Shown here one piece after another: positions 39,914 to 49,963 of a DNA stretch of 64,000 nt; the first letter of the stretch is position 1; the number at the start of each line of letters is the position of its first letter. Position numbers and translations under genes: made by a program. The DNA comes from Staphylococcus arlettae (GTDB lineage Bacteria > Bacillota > Bacilli > Staphylococcales > Staphylococcaceae), in the NCBI RefSeq assembly GCF_002902345.1, contig NZ_PPQB01000022.1, forward strand, positions 140,816 to 204,815. Direction: 5' to 3'. Below the pieces are notes generated by a model. It saw nothing but the letters and a program-made list of their open reading frames with translations. It did not search any database and was not told the DNA's origin.

Positions 39914-40783
39914 ATGGATAGTATAGATTGGGAAATATTATGTGAGTTATTTAAATATAAAAATATCACGAAAACGAGTAAAGTGCTGAGAACCTCTCAA
40001 CCGGCAGTTACTTATCGAATTAATAAATTGGAAGAGGAGTTTAACGTCAAGATTATTCATCGAAATAAAAAAGGTGTCGTTTTCACTTCTCCGGGTGAAA
40101 TGCTAGTGAATTATGCCGCTTCAATGCTTAAAAAAAATCAGCAAATTAAAGAAGATTTACTCAATCAAGAAAATAAAGTTCAAGGTGTCTTGCGCTTAAG
40201 CGCATCTAGCATCTTTTCACGCTATCGCTTACCGGAGATACTATCAGAATTTAGTCGTCAATTCCCTTTAGTTGAGTTCGATGTTAATACAGGGTGGAGT
40301 GAAGAAGTCTTCCGTTCCGTACATAATGATACTTCACAAGTTGGCATTTTACGGGGGGATTACAGCTTTTCATCCAAAAAGATACATCTGATGACGGATA
40401 AGCTTTATGTTGTATCTAAATACCCTATTGATTTGGAGGATTTACCCAATTTACCACGTGTTTACTATAATACCGATACTTCTCTAAATAGATTGATAGA
40501 TGACTGGTGGATGGGGCATTTTATCGAACCTTCTACTGTCACAATTAAAGTAGATAACATGGAAACCAGTAAACAGTTTGTACTCAATGGATTAGGTTTT
40601 ACTATACTTCCTGATATCTTGTTAGACGCTCATGATGACTTGTTCACTATTCCTTGTTTGGATCACCAGGGACATTACATTATCAGGAATACTGATATGA
40701 TTTTAAAAGAGCAGTATTTAAATAATACAGTAGTTAAAGCATTTTATAATTTTATCAAACAATGGAATTTAGAACATCAATAA
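39914..40783 (+). CDS. LysR-family regulator of the tct-prpF operon
   Basis: A 289-residue LysR protein. ATG 39914 is chosen for GAGGTG 7 bases upstream; the frame from 39899 overlaps that site. It has an N-terminal HTH (ELFKYKNITKTSKVLRTSQPAVTYRINKLEEEF) and a C-terminal effector domain. It is transcribed away from the prpF-tctCBA operon with a strong palindrome between, the standard arrangement of a LysR activator and its target. The effector is presumably the transported acid. Confidence 0.9.
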   Translation: MDSIDWEILCELFKYKNITKTSKVLRTSQPAVTYRINKLEEEFNVKIIHRNKKGVVFTSPGEMLVNYAASMLKKNQQIKEDLLNQENKVQGVLRLSASSIFSRYRLPEILSEFSRQFPLVEFDVNTGWSEEVFRSVHNDTSQVGILRGDYSFSSKKIHLMTDKLYVVSKYPIDLEDLPNLPRVYYNTDTSLNRLIDDWWMGHFIEPSTVTIKVDNMETSKQFVLNGLGFTILPDILLDAHDDLFTIPCLDHQGHYIIRNTDMILKEQYLNNTVVKAFYNFIKQWNLEHQ

Positions 40784-40848
40784 TTATAATATTGCTACTG
40801 TTAAATAATACATGTCACTATTGATGTTGCTTACACATTCAACAATAA

Positions 40849-40894
40849 ATAGCGCTAAAACTAAAGTTTTATATCTTTATTTTAGCGCTATTGT
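40849..40894. terminator. Convergent terminator
   Basis: AATAGCGCTAAAA and TTTTAGCGCTATT pair perfectly across a 20-base loop, followed by TTTATT. It lies between the LysR gene and the minus-strand lipoprotein gene. Confidence 0.8.
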
Positions 40895-40899
40895 TTTAT

Positions 40900-41580
40900 T
40901 TATTCATTGTTATATTTAGTTAATAACTTTTTGTAATAGTTGTTAAGTGCTTTATCTTCACTAACTTTGAACATTTGATTTGGGCTTAAGTTCGGGTCTT
41001 TATCAGTATGGTCTTTAGGGGCAAAGCCTGATGATAATGTGACATCCTCAGCACCTGTAAACTGATATTTATAGACTTTACCATTATCTGCAAATAGGTA
41101 TTTTGTTATTGGTTTGTCGGTATCCGCTACTGTGTTATAGCCTTCGATATTTGATAAATTGTTAGCAGCTGTATCTTTGCCTGTTGTACCTTCGTTAGAA
41201 GTATACGTTACTGCTCCAGTCACTGTATGCACATCAAAAGCTTTAGGTCCTGGTTCACCTCTATTACTCACTTGAATCTCACCATCTTCAGTTCCTGCAT
41301 ACCAATCTCCGTCTGACATGCTACCACTACCAAAATAACGGTTAGATACGGCTTTTCCGTTGTCCTTTTCATGTTCAGAGAGCCATGTTAATAGTTGTTT
41401 TTTTATTGCTTGTTTATCTTCATCACTAACGGAATCATTAGCTTTTTTATCTTGTTGCGTGGATTGTGAATGGGCAACTTTATCGGTTGATTGTTCAGTT
41501 GCTTGCTTGTCATTACTACAGCTCGCCAACAACATGCCAGTTAGTGTGATCAGTATGACACCTTTAATTGTCTGTTTCAT
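40900..41580 (-). CDS. DUF4767-like lipoprotein
   Basis: A 226-residue lipoprotein starting at ATG 41580, with AGAGGTGTG upstream. The signal ends in LLASC (Cys about 21), followed by a low-complexity Ser/Gln/Lys linker. The mature domain contains WLSEHEKDNGKAVSNRYFG, GDWYAGTEDGEIQVSNRG and KAFDVHTVTGAVTYTS, matching the DUF4767-type extracellular domain seen in Firmicutes. The role is unknown. Confidence 0.75.
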   Translation of the reverse strand: MKQTIKGVILITLTGMLLASCSNDKQATEQSTDKVAHSQSTQQDKKANDSVSDEDKQAIKKQLLTWLSEHEKDNGKAVSNRYFGSGSMSDGDWYAGTEDGEIQVSNRGEPGPKAFDVHTVTGAVTYTSNEGTTGKDTAANNLSNIEGYNTVADTDKPITKYLFADNGKVYKYQFTGAEDVTLSSGFAPKDHTDKDPNLSPNQMFKVSEDKALNNYYKKLLTKYNNE

Positions 41581-41612
41581 TTTATATCACACCTCTTTTT
41601 CCAAAGAAACCA

Positions 41613-41652
41613 ATCAGAGGCTGGGACATAGTTAATTTGTCCTAGCCTCATT
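41613..41652 (-). terminator. Terminator of the metallophosphoesterase gene
   Basis: GAGGCTGGGACA and TGTCCTAGCCTC pair with one bulge around about 10 bases, and a T-run follows on the minus strand. The same GGNTGGGACA family of hairpins recurs at 29735-29768 and 44185-44231. Confidence 0.85.
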
Positions 41653-41660
41653 TGGTTTAA

Positions 41661-43466
41661 TTATTTATCGTCTTTTTGAATACCAAATTCATCTACTAAT
41701 TCAATATTCCGTTGCTCACCTTTACTAATGTCACCACTCAATTGATATATTTTAACTTTTAATGTATTATCTTCTACTTCATAAACAGAGAAGTTTTGAG
41801 CAGATGAATCACGATTATTTGAGTGACTATCATTAAAGGCTTCTGATTCTTGTGGCTGTTTACCTACTTTGAATAAACTATTATAGTGTTCTAAATCTTT
41901 TTCAGTTAACCAACTTAGTTCTGGTCTTACCTTTTTAATATGTTCTAGTGAACGATCATAAATACTGTCATATTCTTTCGTACCACCTGTATTTGGTAAT
42001 ACATAAACTGAGCCTTTCGGATTATCATAATAAGGCACGTTGTCTTCACCAACTACTTGTTTAGTATCTTCTTTTTTCGCGTTAACAAAGCTATTCTTAG
42101 TCGATGTATGTTCTAGCGGATGTGTACGTGATAAGACGTGGTCATGACCTTGTAACACTAAATCAATATCTAAGTCATCTATTTGTTTTGTTAATTCTGC
42201 TCTAATCTTTTTCACATCTTCATCTGATAATGCGTGATATGATTTAGAGTACATTGGTTTGTGTAAGTTTAACACTACCCAGTTTGCTCCATTCTCTCTT
42301 GCTTTTTTGATATCTTTCTTAATCCATTCCATTTGTTCCTTACCAATTGCTTTTTCATCTGGATTATCTTTTGATTTCTTGTTGTCATTTGTGTTGGCAA
42401 CTACCATGTGCGCACCGTTATAATCAAATGAATAATAAGATCCTCCATTGATAGCATCATTTTCTTTCGGTACGTTTACATGCTCATTGAATTTAGTTAA
42501 TAATTTTTCATCCTCTTCGCTTAATGCATATTCATCATGGTTACCTGCTGTAGCAACTACTGGCAATGACATAAACGATGGACGTGATTGTTTATATAAA
42601 TCTTTCCATTCATCTTCAACTTCTGCTGTTTCTACAAAATCTCCTGTGTGCAGTGCAAAACTAGGCTCGCCAGCAGTCTTAATCGCATTTTTTAATGTGT
42701 CTGCTCCAAACATTGCTTCATTTCTTACATTTTCATTCCAAAAGGCATTTTGTGTATCTGTATATTGCACGAAGCTAAATGGGTCACCTTTATCTCCTGC
42801 AGTTTTAAATTGTCCGATTTGACTTTGTTTACCCGACTCGCTACCTACTTTATAGTAGTATTTTGTATTCGGTTTTAAGTCCTTGGCTTGTGCTTTATAT
42901 GTATATTCCGGTTCGCTTATTAAATCTGTTTTACCATGTTTATCGCCACTCAACCATTCCGGACCACTAGCATGCTTATCAGTATAATAGCCGTTAACCT
43001 TTTCTTTGCCGTCTTTATTTTTAATTGGTTCGCCTTCATCATTTTTGGCAATATCTTTGAAAATGATGTTACCATGTTTATCTCTTTCAAGATATTTAGA
43101 ATTTACTTTTTTAGCTTTGGCATCAACTGTTTTAGCATCTTTAAAGTTTTTCGATTCTGATACCCATACTTTAGCATCTTCAAATTTATCTGATGTATAC
43201 CAACTAAATCCCATTTCTGATTGTGGATTACCATTAATATTAGTAATAATACGGTTGGGTTTATTATGTTTTGGTATGTCCGCAACCTCAGGTTTACTAT
43301 CTAATAATTTGATTTTATTATTGCTTTGTTGCTGCGATGTAGCATTGGGTTCTGTGTTTGCTGACGCATTTGCTGTTGATGTTTCAGGGCTAATAATAAG
43401 ACTAAATAATAAAACAAAACTCGTTGCAGCACGTAATGCAGTCGATTGGTGCTTTTTCTGTATCAT
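41661..43466 (-). CDS. Secreted metallophosphoesterase with purple-acid-phosphatase-like N-domain
   Basis: A 601-residue secreted protein starting at ATG 43466 with GGAGGAG upstream. A signal peptide covers about 1-36 (ALRAATSFVLLFSLIISPETSTANA). An Asn-rich linker follows, then a fibronectin-III-like domain (NRIITNINGNPQSEMGFSWYTSD ... TKYYYKVGSESG). The catalytic domain carries YTDTQN, HTGDF, AGNHDE, NLHKPMYS and GHDHVLSR, the dimetal ligands of calcineurin-like phosphoesterases. It probably scavenges phosphate from extracellular esters. No LPXTG is present. Confidence 0.88.
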   Translation of the reverse strand: MIQKKHQSTALRAATSFVLLFSLIISPETSTANASANTEPNATSQQQSNNKIKLLDSKPEVADIPKHNKPNRIITNINGNPQSEMGFSWYTSDKFEDAKVWVSESKNFKDAKTVDAKAKKVNSKYLERDKHGNIIFKDIAKNDEGEPIKNKDGKEKVNGYYTDKHASGPEWLSGDKHGKTDLISEPEYTYKAQAKDLKPNTKYYYKVGSESGKQSQIGQFKTAGDKGDPFSFVQYTDTQNAFWNENVRNEAMFGADTLKNAIKTAGEPSFALHTGDFVETAEVEDEWKDLYKQSRPSFMSLPVVATAGNHDEYALSEEDEKLLTKFNEHVNVPKENDAINGGSYYSFDYNGAHMVVANTNDNKKSKDNPDEKAIGKEQMEWIKKDIKKARENGANWVVLNLHKPMYSKSYHALSDEDVKKIRAELTKQIDDLDIDLVLQGHDHVLSRTHPLEHTSTKNSFVNAKKEDTKQVVGEDNVPYYDNPKGSVYVLPNTGGTKEYDSIYDRSLEHIKKVRPELSWLTEKDLEHYNSLFKVGKQPQESEAFNDSHSNNRDSSAQNFSVYEVEDNTLKVKIYQLSGDISKGEQRNIELVDEFGIQKDDK

Positions 43467-44082
43467 CTATATTCTCCTCCAAGAAATCGTATTAGGTCTC
43501 ACATCACCATTCTAGCAACATTAAATTAATCCTATATTAAGTTGATATATTCTATGTAAATTATATTTTAATATTATATAAAACCTAAGATAACCAATGA
43601 TAATTTATTGAAATTGCAACAGTAGTTAAAAATATGCATCCTGCTATGTTATGTAACAAACGAATTGGTACAACAGCTCAAAGGTCATGACTTAAAAACC
43701 TCAATGTATTTGAACACCACACCATTAAAATTATTTCCCAGAAAATAATCCGTTGTCTGCTTTGGCATTGTACATGAAAGGTTATTGGATAACGAACATA
43801 GTGAACCATATTGTCTGTAGTGCAATTCCAACATACAAGTATGATTTTATCGTTAACAAGTTCATTGATCAATTATACGAATCGACATTGTTTTTGAATA
43901 ACTAAATACATGTTGTACCGATTTTGTAACGTGCTGACGCCCGGGGGAATCATATGAGTGAGAGACTATATGTTCGAACCATACCCCAGGCAAGCATGCA
44001 CGATCAAAATTCCAGTTCGCTTATCAATTGATTCAATATTATAACCACTATTTAACATATATCACAAAATTTTTTATATACG

Positions 44083-44177
44083 ATTGGCAGTGATTTGGAG
44101 CGACTCCTGAGGAAAAAGCACTAGCCACAAACTACAGGCTAAGGCAGTGCCCGCGGAAAGCGTGTATAAAAACAGCC
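44083..44177. repeat. Dispersed repeat copy C
   Basis: ATTGGCAGTGATTTGGAGC, GACTCCTGAGGAAAAAGCAC, TAGCCACAAACTACAGGC, TAAGGCAGTGCCCGCGGAAA and CGTGTATAAAAACAGCC align with copies A and B with scattered substitutions. Confidence 0.8.
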
Positions 44178-44184
44178 AAATATA

Positions 44185-44231
44185 AAATAAGAGGTTGGGA
44201 CACGATCGATTCGTTCCAACCTCTTATTTTG
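44185..44231 (-). terminator. Terminator of noc
   Basis: AAAATAAGAGGTTGGGACA pairs with TTCCAACCTCTTATTTT (near-perfect) around a 10-base loop. It sits just past the noc stop codon on the minus strand. Confidence 0.88.
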
Positions 44232-44267
44232 AGCGAGGAGTGTTTATCCTCCATACTCTTTTAACCG

Positions 44268-45107
44268 TTACCTTTTATAAAGTTTAATTTTTATTTCGTA
44301 ATAATCGTCATGATCTTTTGTTTTTTGTTCCACGTGGATTCCTGTTTGCTCGATGGCTTCAATACTTTTCCCAACTTCTTCACGTGCCTGTGTTAAATCT
44401 TTAGCAAATTGGAAAGTTTGAGCTTTGACTTTTTCTGGACCCATTTGCTGTTTCACACGTGCTTCTGTCTGTTTGACATTAAGTTGTTGCGCAATAACGA
44501 TTTCAACCAATTCTTCTTGTTCAGCCTCTGATAAACTTAGCATAGCACGTGCATGACGTTCTGTAATTTTGCCTTCGCGTAAGCGTACAATGACTTGAGG
44601 CGCCAATTTTAATAAACGTAATTTATTAGCAACAAAGCTTTGGCTTTTTCCTACACTTTTTGCAAGTTCACTTTGCGTAGTATCACCAATATCTAACAAT
44701 TTTTTATAGGCTTCCGCTTCTTCAATCACCGATAAGTTTTCACGTTGGATATTTTCGATAAGTGCTACTACTGCTGTTTCTTCATCATCCAATGCACGAA
44801 TAATCACATCTGCATGCGTTTGTTGCAATGACTGGAGCGCTCTAAAACGACGCTCACCTGCAATAATTTCAAACATATCTTCTTCGATTGGACGTACTAC
44901 GATTGGTTGAAGTAACCCGTGCTCTTCTATTGATTCTGCAAGTTCTTTTATCTTATTTGGCTCAAATACTTGTCTTGGTTGATAACGGTTAGGTACGATA
45001 CGCTCCACGTGGATTGATTCTACGCTATTATTATAATCTTCTTCGATATAACCAATGATGTCGTCTTTATTCTTTAAACCAAATAATTTAGAAAAAGGTT
45101 TTTTCAT
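44268..45107 (-). CDS. noc: Nucleoid occlusion protein Noc (ParB family)
   Basis: A 279-residue ParB-like protein starting at ATG 45107. It has the ParB N-terminal region IVPNRYQPRQVFEPNKIKELAESIEEHGLLQPIVVRP, the Arg-rich AGERRFRALQ motif (CTP-binding fold), and a HTH (TQSELAKSVGKSQSFVANKLRLLKL) followed by ITERHARAML. Noc binds specific DNA sites and the membrane to stop division over the chromosome. The position beside rsmG, mnmG and mnmE is the usual one. Two TCCACGTGGA parS-like palindromes lie inside the gene (44326-44341 and 45001-45016). Confidence 0.93.
   Translation of the reverse strand: MKKPFSKLFGLKNKDDIIGYIEEDYNNSVESIHVERIVPNRYQPRQVFEPNKIKELAESIEEHGLLQPIVVRPIEEDMFEIIAGERRFRALQSLQQTHADVIIRALDDEETAVVALIENIQRENLSVIEEAEAYKKLLDIGDTTQSELAKSVGKSQSFVANKLRLLKLAPQVIVRLREGKITERHARAMLSLSEAEQEELVEIVIAQQLNVKQTEARVKQQMGPEKVKAQTFQFAKDLTQAREEVGKSIEAIEQTGIHVEQKTKDHDDYYEIKIKLYKR
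44326..44341. promoter_or_regulatory. parS-like site 1
   Basis: TGTTCCACGTGGATTC contains the perfect palindrome TCCACGTGGA and agrees with the parS consensus TGTTNCACGTGAAACA at 12 of 16 positions. It lies within noc. It may be a degenerate ParB site or mere coding coincidence. Confidence 0.35.
45001..45016. promoter_or_regulatory. parS-like site 2
   Basis: CGCTCCACGTGGATTG shares TCCACGTGGATT with site 1 about 670 bases away, but the left flank matches parS less well. Confidence 0.25.
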
Positions 45108-45142
45108 GATTCATGCGCTCCCTCTAAATTAATTGTCTGTTT

Positions 45143-45862
45143 TTACTTTTCAAGTAACGGTGCTTTATTTGGTGTCCCTGGTTTTCTTGGATATTTTTTC
45201 GGTGTTAAGCTACGCTTTTCAATAATCATCATTTGGCGTTCGCCCGCTTCTTCGGGCAATTCATAAGAAATTAGCTGTTCTAATTTTCCACCAAATACAC
45301 CGATGCCAAATTTAGCGTCTTCTAATTCTTCATCACCTTTAGCCGATTTTAAAGCGATAAATCGACCGCCTTTTTTCACTAGTGGTATACATAGTTCACT
45401 AAGGACAGATAAACGCGCAACGGCACGTGCCGTCACAATGTCATATGACTCCCTGTAGTCTCCCTTGCCAAACGTTTCCGCACGGTCGTGAACAAAGCTT
45501 ACGTTTTCCAATCCTAAATTATCAGCTAATTGATTTAAAAACTGAATACGTTTATTCAATGAATCGACAATTGTTACTTGTAATTCTGGATAGATAATTT
45601 TTAATGGAATACTTGGAAAACCTGCACCTGCACCGACATCACAAATACTATAATCTTGTTGAAAGTCTGCATAAAAACTTGGTGCTATGGAGTCATAGAA
45701 ATGCTTTAAATACACATCATGTTCTTCAGTAATACTTGTTAAATTCATTTTGTCATTCCAAGACACTAGCATATCATAATACGTTTGAAATTGTTGTTGT
45801 TGCTTAGCTGTTAAGGTAATGCCATGTTCACTTAGCTGCTCAGTTAACCATGTCACACTCAT
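45143..45862 (-). CDS. rsmG: 16S rRNA (guanine527-N7)-methyltransferase
   Basis: A 239-residue protein starting at ATG 45862. The S-adenosylmethionine-binding motif is [17 protein letters not shown]. The family stretch [27 protein letters not shown] and an [10 protein letters not shown] motif follow. It methylates 16S rRNA G527; loss gives low-level streptomycin resistance in other bacteria. The start lies 2 bases after the mnmG stop, as in the conserved operon. Confidence 0.95.
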   Translation of the reverse strand: MSVTWLTEQLSEHGITLTAKQQQQFQTYYDMLVSWNDKMNLTSITEEHDVYLKHFYDSIAPSFYADFQQDYSICDVGAGAGFPSIPLKIIYPELQVTIVDSLNKRIQFLNQLADNLGLENVSFVHDRAETFGKGDYRESYDIVTARAVARLSVLSELCIPLVKKGGRFIALKSAKGDEELEDAKFGIGVFGGKLEQLISYELPEEAGERQMMIIEKRSLTPKKYPRKPGTPNKAPLLEK

Positions 45863-45863
45863 A

Positions 45864-47741
45864 TTATTGCTCCACCTTTTGGATTTTCCCTTGCTCTAAA
45901 TATACTAACAAGATGGAAATATCTGCTGGATTAACACCAGAAATACGTGAAGCTTGCGCAATATTTAAAGGCTTAACTTCAATTAATTTTTCACGTGCTT
46001 CTGTAGCAAGACTGTCTACCTTAGTATAATCTAGATCCTCAGGTATTTTCTTTTCTTCCATACGTTTTACTTTTTCAACTTGTTGTAATGATTTATTGAT
46101 ATAACCTTCATATTTCGTTTGAATTTCCACTTGTTCTGATACATCTTCAGGTAATTTGTGACTTTCTTCCAAAATGTCTAAGATAATATCATATGTCATT
46201 TCAGGACGACGTAATAATTCTATTGCGAGAATACCATCTTTAAGAATAGAACCACCTTGTGCTTCGATAATGTCTTGCACACGTTGATGTGGTTTAATAC
46301 GAATATTAGCTAAACGCTCTTGTTCTGCTTTAATTAAATCACGTTTTTCATTAAATCGTGCATAGCGTTCTTCTGACACCATACCTAATTCATGACCTAA
46401 ATCTGTAAGACGTAAGTCCGCGTTATCGTGACGTAACAACAAACGATATTCAGCACGTGATGTTAATAGACGGTAAGGTTCATTAGTACCTTTAGTTACA
46501 AGGTCATCAATTAATACACCGATGTAGGCATCTGAACGGCTTAAAATTGTTTCCTCTTTACCTAAGACACGTCCTGCAGCGTTAATACCAGCCATAATAC
46601 CTTGACCAGCCGCTTCTTCATAACCTGAAGTACCGTTGATTTGACCTGCAGTATATAGGTTTTTAATTTTTTTAGTTTCTAATGTCGGCCATAACTGTGT
46701 TGGCACAATCGCATCATATTCAATCGCATAACCCGCACGCATCATATCTGCTTTTTCTAAACCAGGAATTGTTTCTAACATTTGACGTTGTACGTGTTCT
46801 GGTAAGCTTGTAGATAAGCCTTGCACGTAAACTTCATTGGTATTGCGTCCTTCTGGTTCTAAGAATAATTGATGGCGTGGTTTATCGTTAAAACGTACGA
46901 ATTTATCTTCAATAGATGGACAATATCTTGGACCTGTACCTTTAATCATACCTGAGTACATCGCTGATAAATGTAAGTTGTCATCGATAACTTTATGCGT
47001 GGATTCATTAGTATATGTTAACCAACATGGAAGTTGATCTAAAATATATTCTGTAGTTTCGAAACTGAACGCTCTGCCAACGTCATCACCGGGTTGGATT
47101 TCTGTTTTGTCATAATCTATAGTTTTAGCGTTAACACGTGGTGGTGTTCCTGTTTTGAATCTCACAACGTCAAAGCCAAGACCTCTTAAATTATCTGCAA
47201 GTGTGACAGATGGTAATTGATGGTTTGGACCACTTGAATATTTCATGTTTCCTAAAATGATTTCGCCACGTAAAAATGTACCTGTCGTAACAATAACTGC
47301 TTCTGCATAATATTCCGATTGAATATTCGTACGTACACCCTTAATTACGTCGTCTTCGATAATTAATTCATCGACCATGCCTTGCATAACGTCTAAGTTA
47401 TCTTCTTCTTCTAAAACACGTTTCATTTCTTGTTGATACAATACTTTATCTGCTTGTGCTCTTAACGCTCTTACTGCAGGTCCTTTACCTGTATTTAACA
47501 TACGCATTTGAATGTGTGTTTTATCGATTGCTTTAGCCATTTGACCACCTAAAGCATCTATTTCACGAACTACAATCCCTTTCGCAGGACCACCTACAGA
47601 TGGATTACAAGGCATAAATGCAATATTATCCAAGTTAATTGTTAACATTAACGTTTTAGCACCACGTCTTGCAGAAGCTAAACCAGCTTCAATTCCAGCA
47701 TGTCCGGCTCCGATTACAATGACATCATATTTTTGAGCCAT
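45864..47741 (-). CDS. mnmG: tRNA uridine-5-carboxymethylaminomethyl modification enzyme
   Basis: A 625-residue FAD protein starting at ATG 47741 with GGAGGAAA upstream. It has [19 protein letters not shown] (FAD), [16 protein letters not shown], the catalytic-region [11 protein letters not shown], and [19 protein letters not shown]. The C-terminal helical domain binds MnmE. With MnmE it installs the 5-carboxymethylaminomethyl group at the tRNA wobble uridine. It lies 15 bases downstream of mnmE. Confidence 0.96.
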   Translation of the reverse strand: MAQKYDVIVIGAGHAGIEAGLASARRGAKTLMLTINLDNIAFMPCNPSVGGPAKGIVVREIDALGGQMAKAIDKTHIQMRMLNTGKGPAVRALRAQADKVLYQQEMKRVLEEEDNLDVMQGMVDELIIEDDVIKGVRTNIQSEYYAEAVIVTTGTFLRGEIILGNMKYSSGPNHQLPSVTLADNLRGLGFDVVRFKTGTPPRVNAKTIDYDKTEIQPGDDVGRAFSFETTEYILDQLPCWLTYTNESTHKVIDDNLHLSAMYSGMIKGTGPRYCPSIEDKFVRFNDKPRHQLFLEPEGRNTNEVYVQGLSTSLPEHVQRQMLETIPGLEKADMMRAGYAIEYDAIVPTQLWPTLETKKIKNLYTAGQINGTSGYEEAAGQGIMAGINAAGRVLGKEETILSRSDAYIGVLIDDLVTKGTNEPYRLLTSRAEYRLLLRHDNADLRLTDLGHELGMVSEERYARFNEKRDLIKAEQERLANIRIKPHQRVQDIIEAQGGSILKDGILAIELLRRPEMTYDIILDILEESHKLPEDVSEQVEIQTKYEGYINKSLQQVEKVKRMEEKKIPEDLDYTKVDSLATEAREKLIEVKPLNIAQASRISGVNPADISILLVYLEQGKIQKVEQ

Positions 47742-47756
47742 AATTATTTCCTCCTT

Positions 47757-49139
47757 TTATTTTCCTAAACAGAACTGACTAAATAGTTGATCTATAAGTT
47801 CATCACTAGCGGATTCTCCGATAATTTCACCTAAAATTTCCCATGTGCGTGTTAAATCAATCTGTACCATATCCATTGGCACACCAGACTCTGCTGCATC
47901 TATTGCATCTTGAATGGCATTTCTAGCCTGCTTTAACAGTGAGATATGTCGTGAGTTAGATACATACGTCATATCTTGGTTTTGTACGTCGCCACCAAAG
48001 AATAAATCTCTAATTTGGATTTCCAACTGATCAATACCTTCTTGTTTTAACATTGATGTTTGAATCAGTGGCATATCACCAATCATAGCTTGAACTTCGC
48101 TTAAATCTAAATGTTGTTCCAAGTCCATCTTATTCACGATGACAACCGCATCTTCATTTTTAATGACTTCATAAAGCTTTCTATCTTCTTCAGTTAAAGC
48201 TTCGTTATAGTTTAAGACGAATAATACTAAATCCGCTTCGCTCAATGCTTTACGAGAACGTTCAACACCAATACGCTCCACGATGTCTTCGGTATCTCTA
48301 ATACCTGCAGTATCCACTAGGCGTAATGGGACGCCTCTTACATTGACGTACTCTTCTAAAGTATCACGTGTCGTACCCGCAACTTCCGTGACAATAGCTT
48401 TATTATCTTGAATTAAATTATTTAACATCGATGACTTACCAACATTTGGTTTACCTACTATTACTGTGGATAGACCTTCACGCATAATTTTACCTTGTGT
48501 CCCTGTATCCAGTAATTTATTAATTTCAGCCTTAATGTCTGTTGACTGTTTTAATAAAAATTCAGTCGTAGCATCTTCTACATCATCATATTCCGGGTAA
48601 TCAATATTTACTTCTACTTGTGCAAGGATTTCGAGAATGGATTGACGCTGTCGTTTAATCATATCACTTAAGCGACCTTCTATTTGATTCATCGCAACTT
48701 TCGAAGCACGATCAGTTTTAGAACGAATAAAGTCCATTACTGCTTCTGCTTGAGATAAATCAATACGCCCATTTAAAAATGCACGCTTCGTGAATTCACC
48801 AGGCTCTGCCATGCGTGCACCATGTGTCATCGTTAATTCTAAGACACGGTTAATGGTTAAAATACCGCCATGACAGTTGATTTCAATAATATCTTCACGT
48901 GTAAATGTCTTAGGTGCACGTAATACAGATACCATAACTTCTTCTACTACTTCATTTGTTTCTGGATCAATGATATGACCATAATTAATTGTATGTGATT
49001 GGACTTCAGCTAATGGACGCTTACCTTTATATAATTTATCCGCAATGTCTACAGCTTGTGCACCTGATAAGCGCACAATACCAATCGCACCTTCCCCCAT
49101 TGGGGTTGATATACTAGTAATCGTGTCTAATTCCATCAT
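47757..49139 (-). CDS. mnmE: tRNA modification GTPase
   Basis: A 460-residue protein. ATG 49139 is preferred because AAGGAGG lies 8 bases upstream; ATG 49136, one codon later, is the other choice. The N-terminus ([23 protein letters not shown]) binds a folate. The GTPase domain has [11 protein letters not shown] (G1), DTAG (G3) and NKMD (G4). The C-terminal CLGK carries the essential cysteine. It pairs with MnmG, encoded directly downstream. Confidence 0.95.
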   Translation of the reverse strand: MMELDTITSISTPMGEGAIGIVRLSGAQAVDIADKLYKGKRPLAEVQSHTINYGHIIDPETNEVVEEVMVSVLRAPKTFTREDIIEINCHGGILTINRVLELTMTHGARMAEPGEFTKRAFLNGRIDLSQAEAVMDFIRSKTDRASKVAMNQIEGRLSDMIKRQRQSILEILAQVEVNIDYPEYDDVEDATTEFLLKQSTDIKAEINKLLDTGTQGKIMREGLSTVIVGKPNVGKSSMLNNLIQDNKAIVTEVAGTTRDTLEEYVNVRGVPLRLVDTAGIRDTEDIVERIGVERSRKALSEADLVLFVLNYNEALTEEDRKLYEVIKNEDAVVIVNKMDLEQHLDLSEVQAMIGDMPLIQTSMLKQEGIDQLEIQIRDLFFGGDVQNQDMTYVSNSRHISLLKQARNAIQDAIDAAESGVPMDMVQIDLTRTWEILGEIIGESASDELIDQLFSQFCLGK

Positions 49140-49292
49140 CCATCTCGCCTCCTTGTAACTAAAATTATCATTATAATATTGTAAAGACTTTGAGCTGAAA
49201 AAGCTAACATCTTGTATTACATTTTTCACAATTCAGTCTTCCGTTTGTCTGAGGTAAGGCTAACGTACGTCTAAATATTACCTTCCCCTACC

Positions 49293-49640
49293 CTATCGAA
49301 TACGCTTATTGAATACTTTCGCAATTTTTAAGACGTGTTCCAAACTTGCTTGAATTTGCAGTGCTGACATATCTTTGGCAGGTTGCCTCGCGATAACAAT
49401 AATTTCTGTTGCTATAATATCGTCTTTATGTACTTTAAACGTTTCTCTAACGCCACGCTTAATTCGATTTCTAACGACGGCATTACCAATTTTCTTAGAT
49501 ACGCTTATCCCTAATCTAAAATGCGTTAATGTTTTATTCGGTTTGGTATAAACAACAAACTGTCTGTTTGCCACTGATTTACCTTTTTTATAAACAAATT
49601 GAAAATCTTTATTTTTTTTAATGCGGTACTGTTTCTCCAC
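49293..49640 (-). CDS. rnpA: Ribonuclease P protein component
   Basis: A 115-residue basic protein starting at ATG 49640. The signature KKIGNAVVRNRIKRGVRE lies mid-protein, preceded by FQFVYKKGKSVANRQFVVYT. It is the protein subunit of the tRNA 5'-maturation enzyme. It sits upstream of mnmE and downstream of rpmH, as in nearly all bacteria. Confidence 0.96.
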   Translation of the reverse strand: MEKQYRIKKNKDFQFVYKKGKSVANRQFVVYTKPNKTLTHFRLGISVSKKIGNAVVRNRIKRGVRETFKVHKDDIIATEIIVIARQPAKDMSALQIQASLEHVLKIAKVFNKRIR

Positions 49641-49794
49641 GTCATATCACTCGCCTATCTGTTATCCATTTCCTCATCCAGACGTATTTCTTCTATATAA
49701 TGGTTAATTTTAATGTGTATTGCTATCAGCTTCAAATCATTAAGATTGTTTAACATTACAATTAACTTTACGTCTCCAAAAAGTGATTTAAAAC

Positions 49795-49825
49795 CAAAAA
49801 AAAGACCACTGATGAGTCAGTGATC
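49795..49825 (-). terminator. Terminator after rpmH
   Basis: On the minus strand GATCACTGA-ctca-TCAGTGGTC is a stem with one G-T pair, followed by a run of eight T. It begins at the rpmH stop codon. Confidence 0.8.
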
Positions 49826-49963
49826 TTATGCAGATAAAACTTTACGGCCTTTACGACGACGACGCGCTAGAACTTTGCGGCCATTGCTAGTGCTCATGCG
49901 TTTTCTGAAACCATGAACTTTACTATGTTTACGTTTATTTGGTTGATAAGTACGTTTTACCAT
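49826..49963 (-). CDS. rpmH: 50S ribosomal protein L34
   Basis: A 45-residue protein starting [18 protein letters not shown] and ending KGRKVLSA, with [13 protein letters not shown] before the end. It is the full conserved L34 sequence. ATG 49963 has GGAGG upstream (CACCTCC on the plus strand). It marks the leftward side of the origin. Confidence 0.96.
   Translation of the reverse strand: MVKRTYQPNKRKHSKVHGFRKRMSTSNGRKVLARRRRKGRKVLSA

Larger units (their letters stand above)
43467..44267. other. Gene-free stretch with repeats
   Basis: About 800 bases between the phosphoesterase and noc. A GC-rich segment at about 43930-44003 (CTGACGCCCGGGGGAATCAT ... AGGCAAGCATGCACGATC) looks like a second kind of staphylococcal intergenic repeat. 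The dispersed repeat at 44083-44177 and a terminator at 44185-44231 follow. Frames around 43678-43872 lack ribosome sites. Confidence 0.55.

Noticed and set aside
43678-43872. Possible insertion-sequence remnant in the spacer before noc
   Set aside because: Translation in all frames showed no transposase motif and no terminal inverted repeats.
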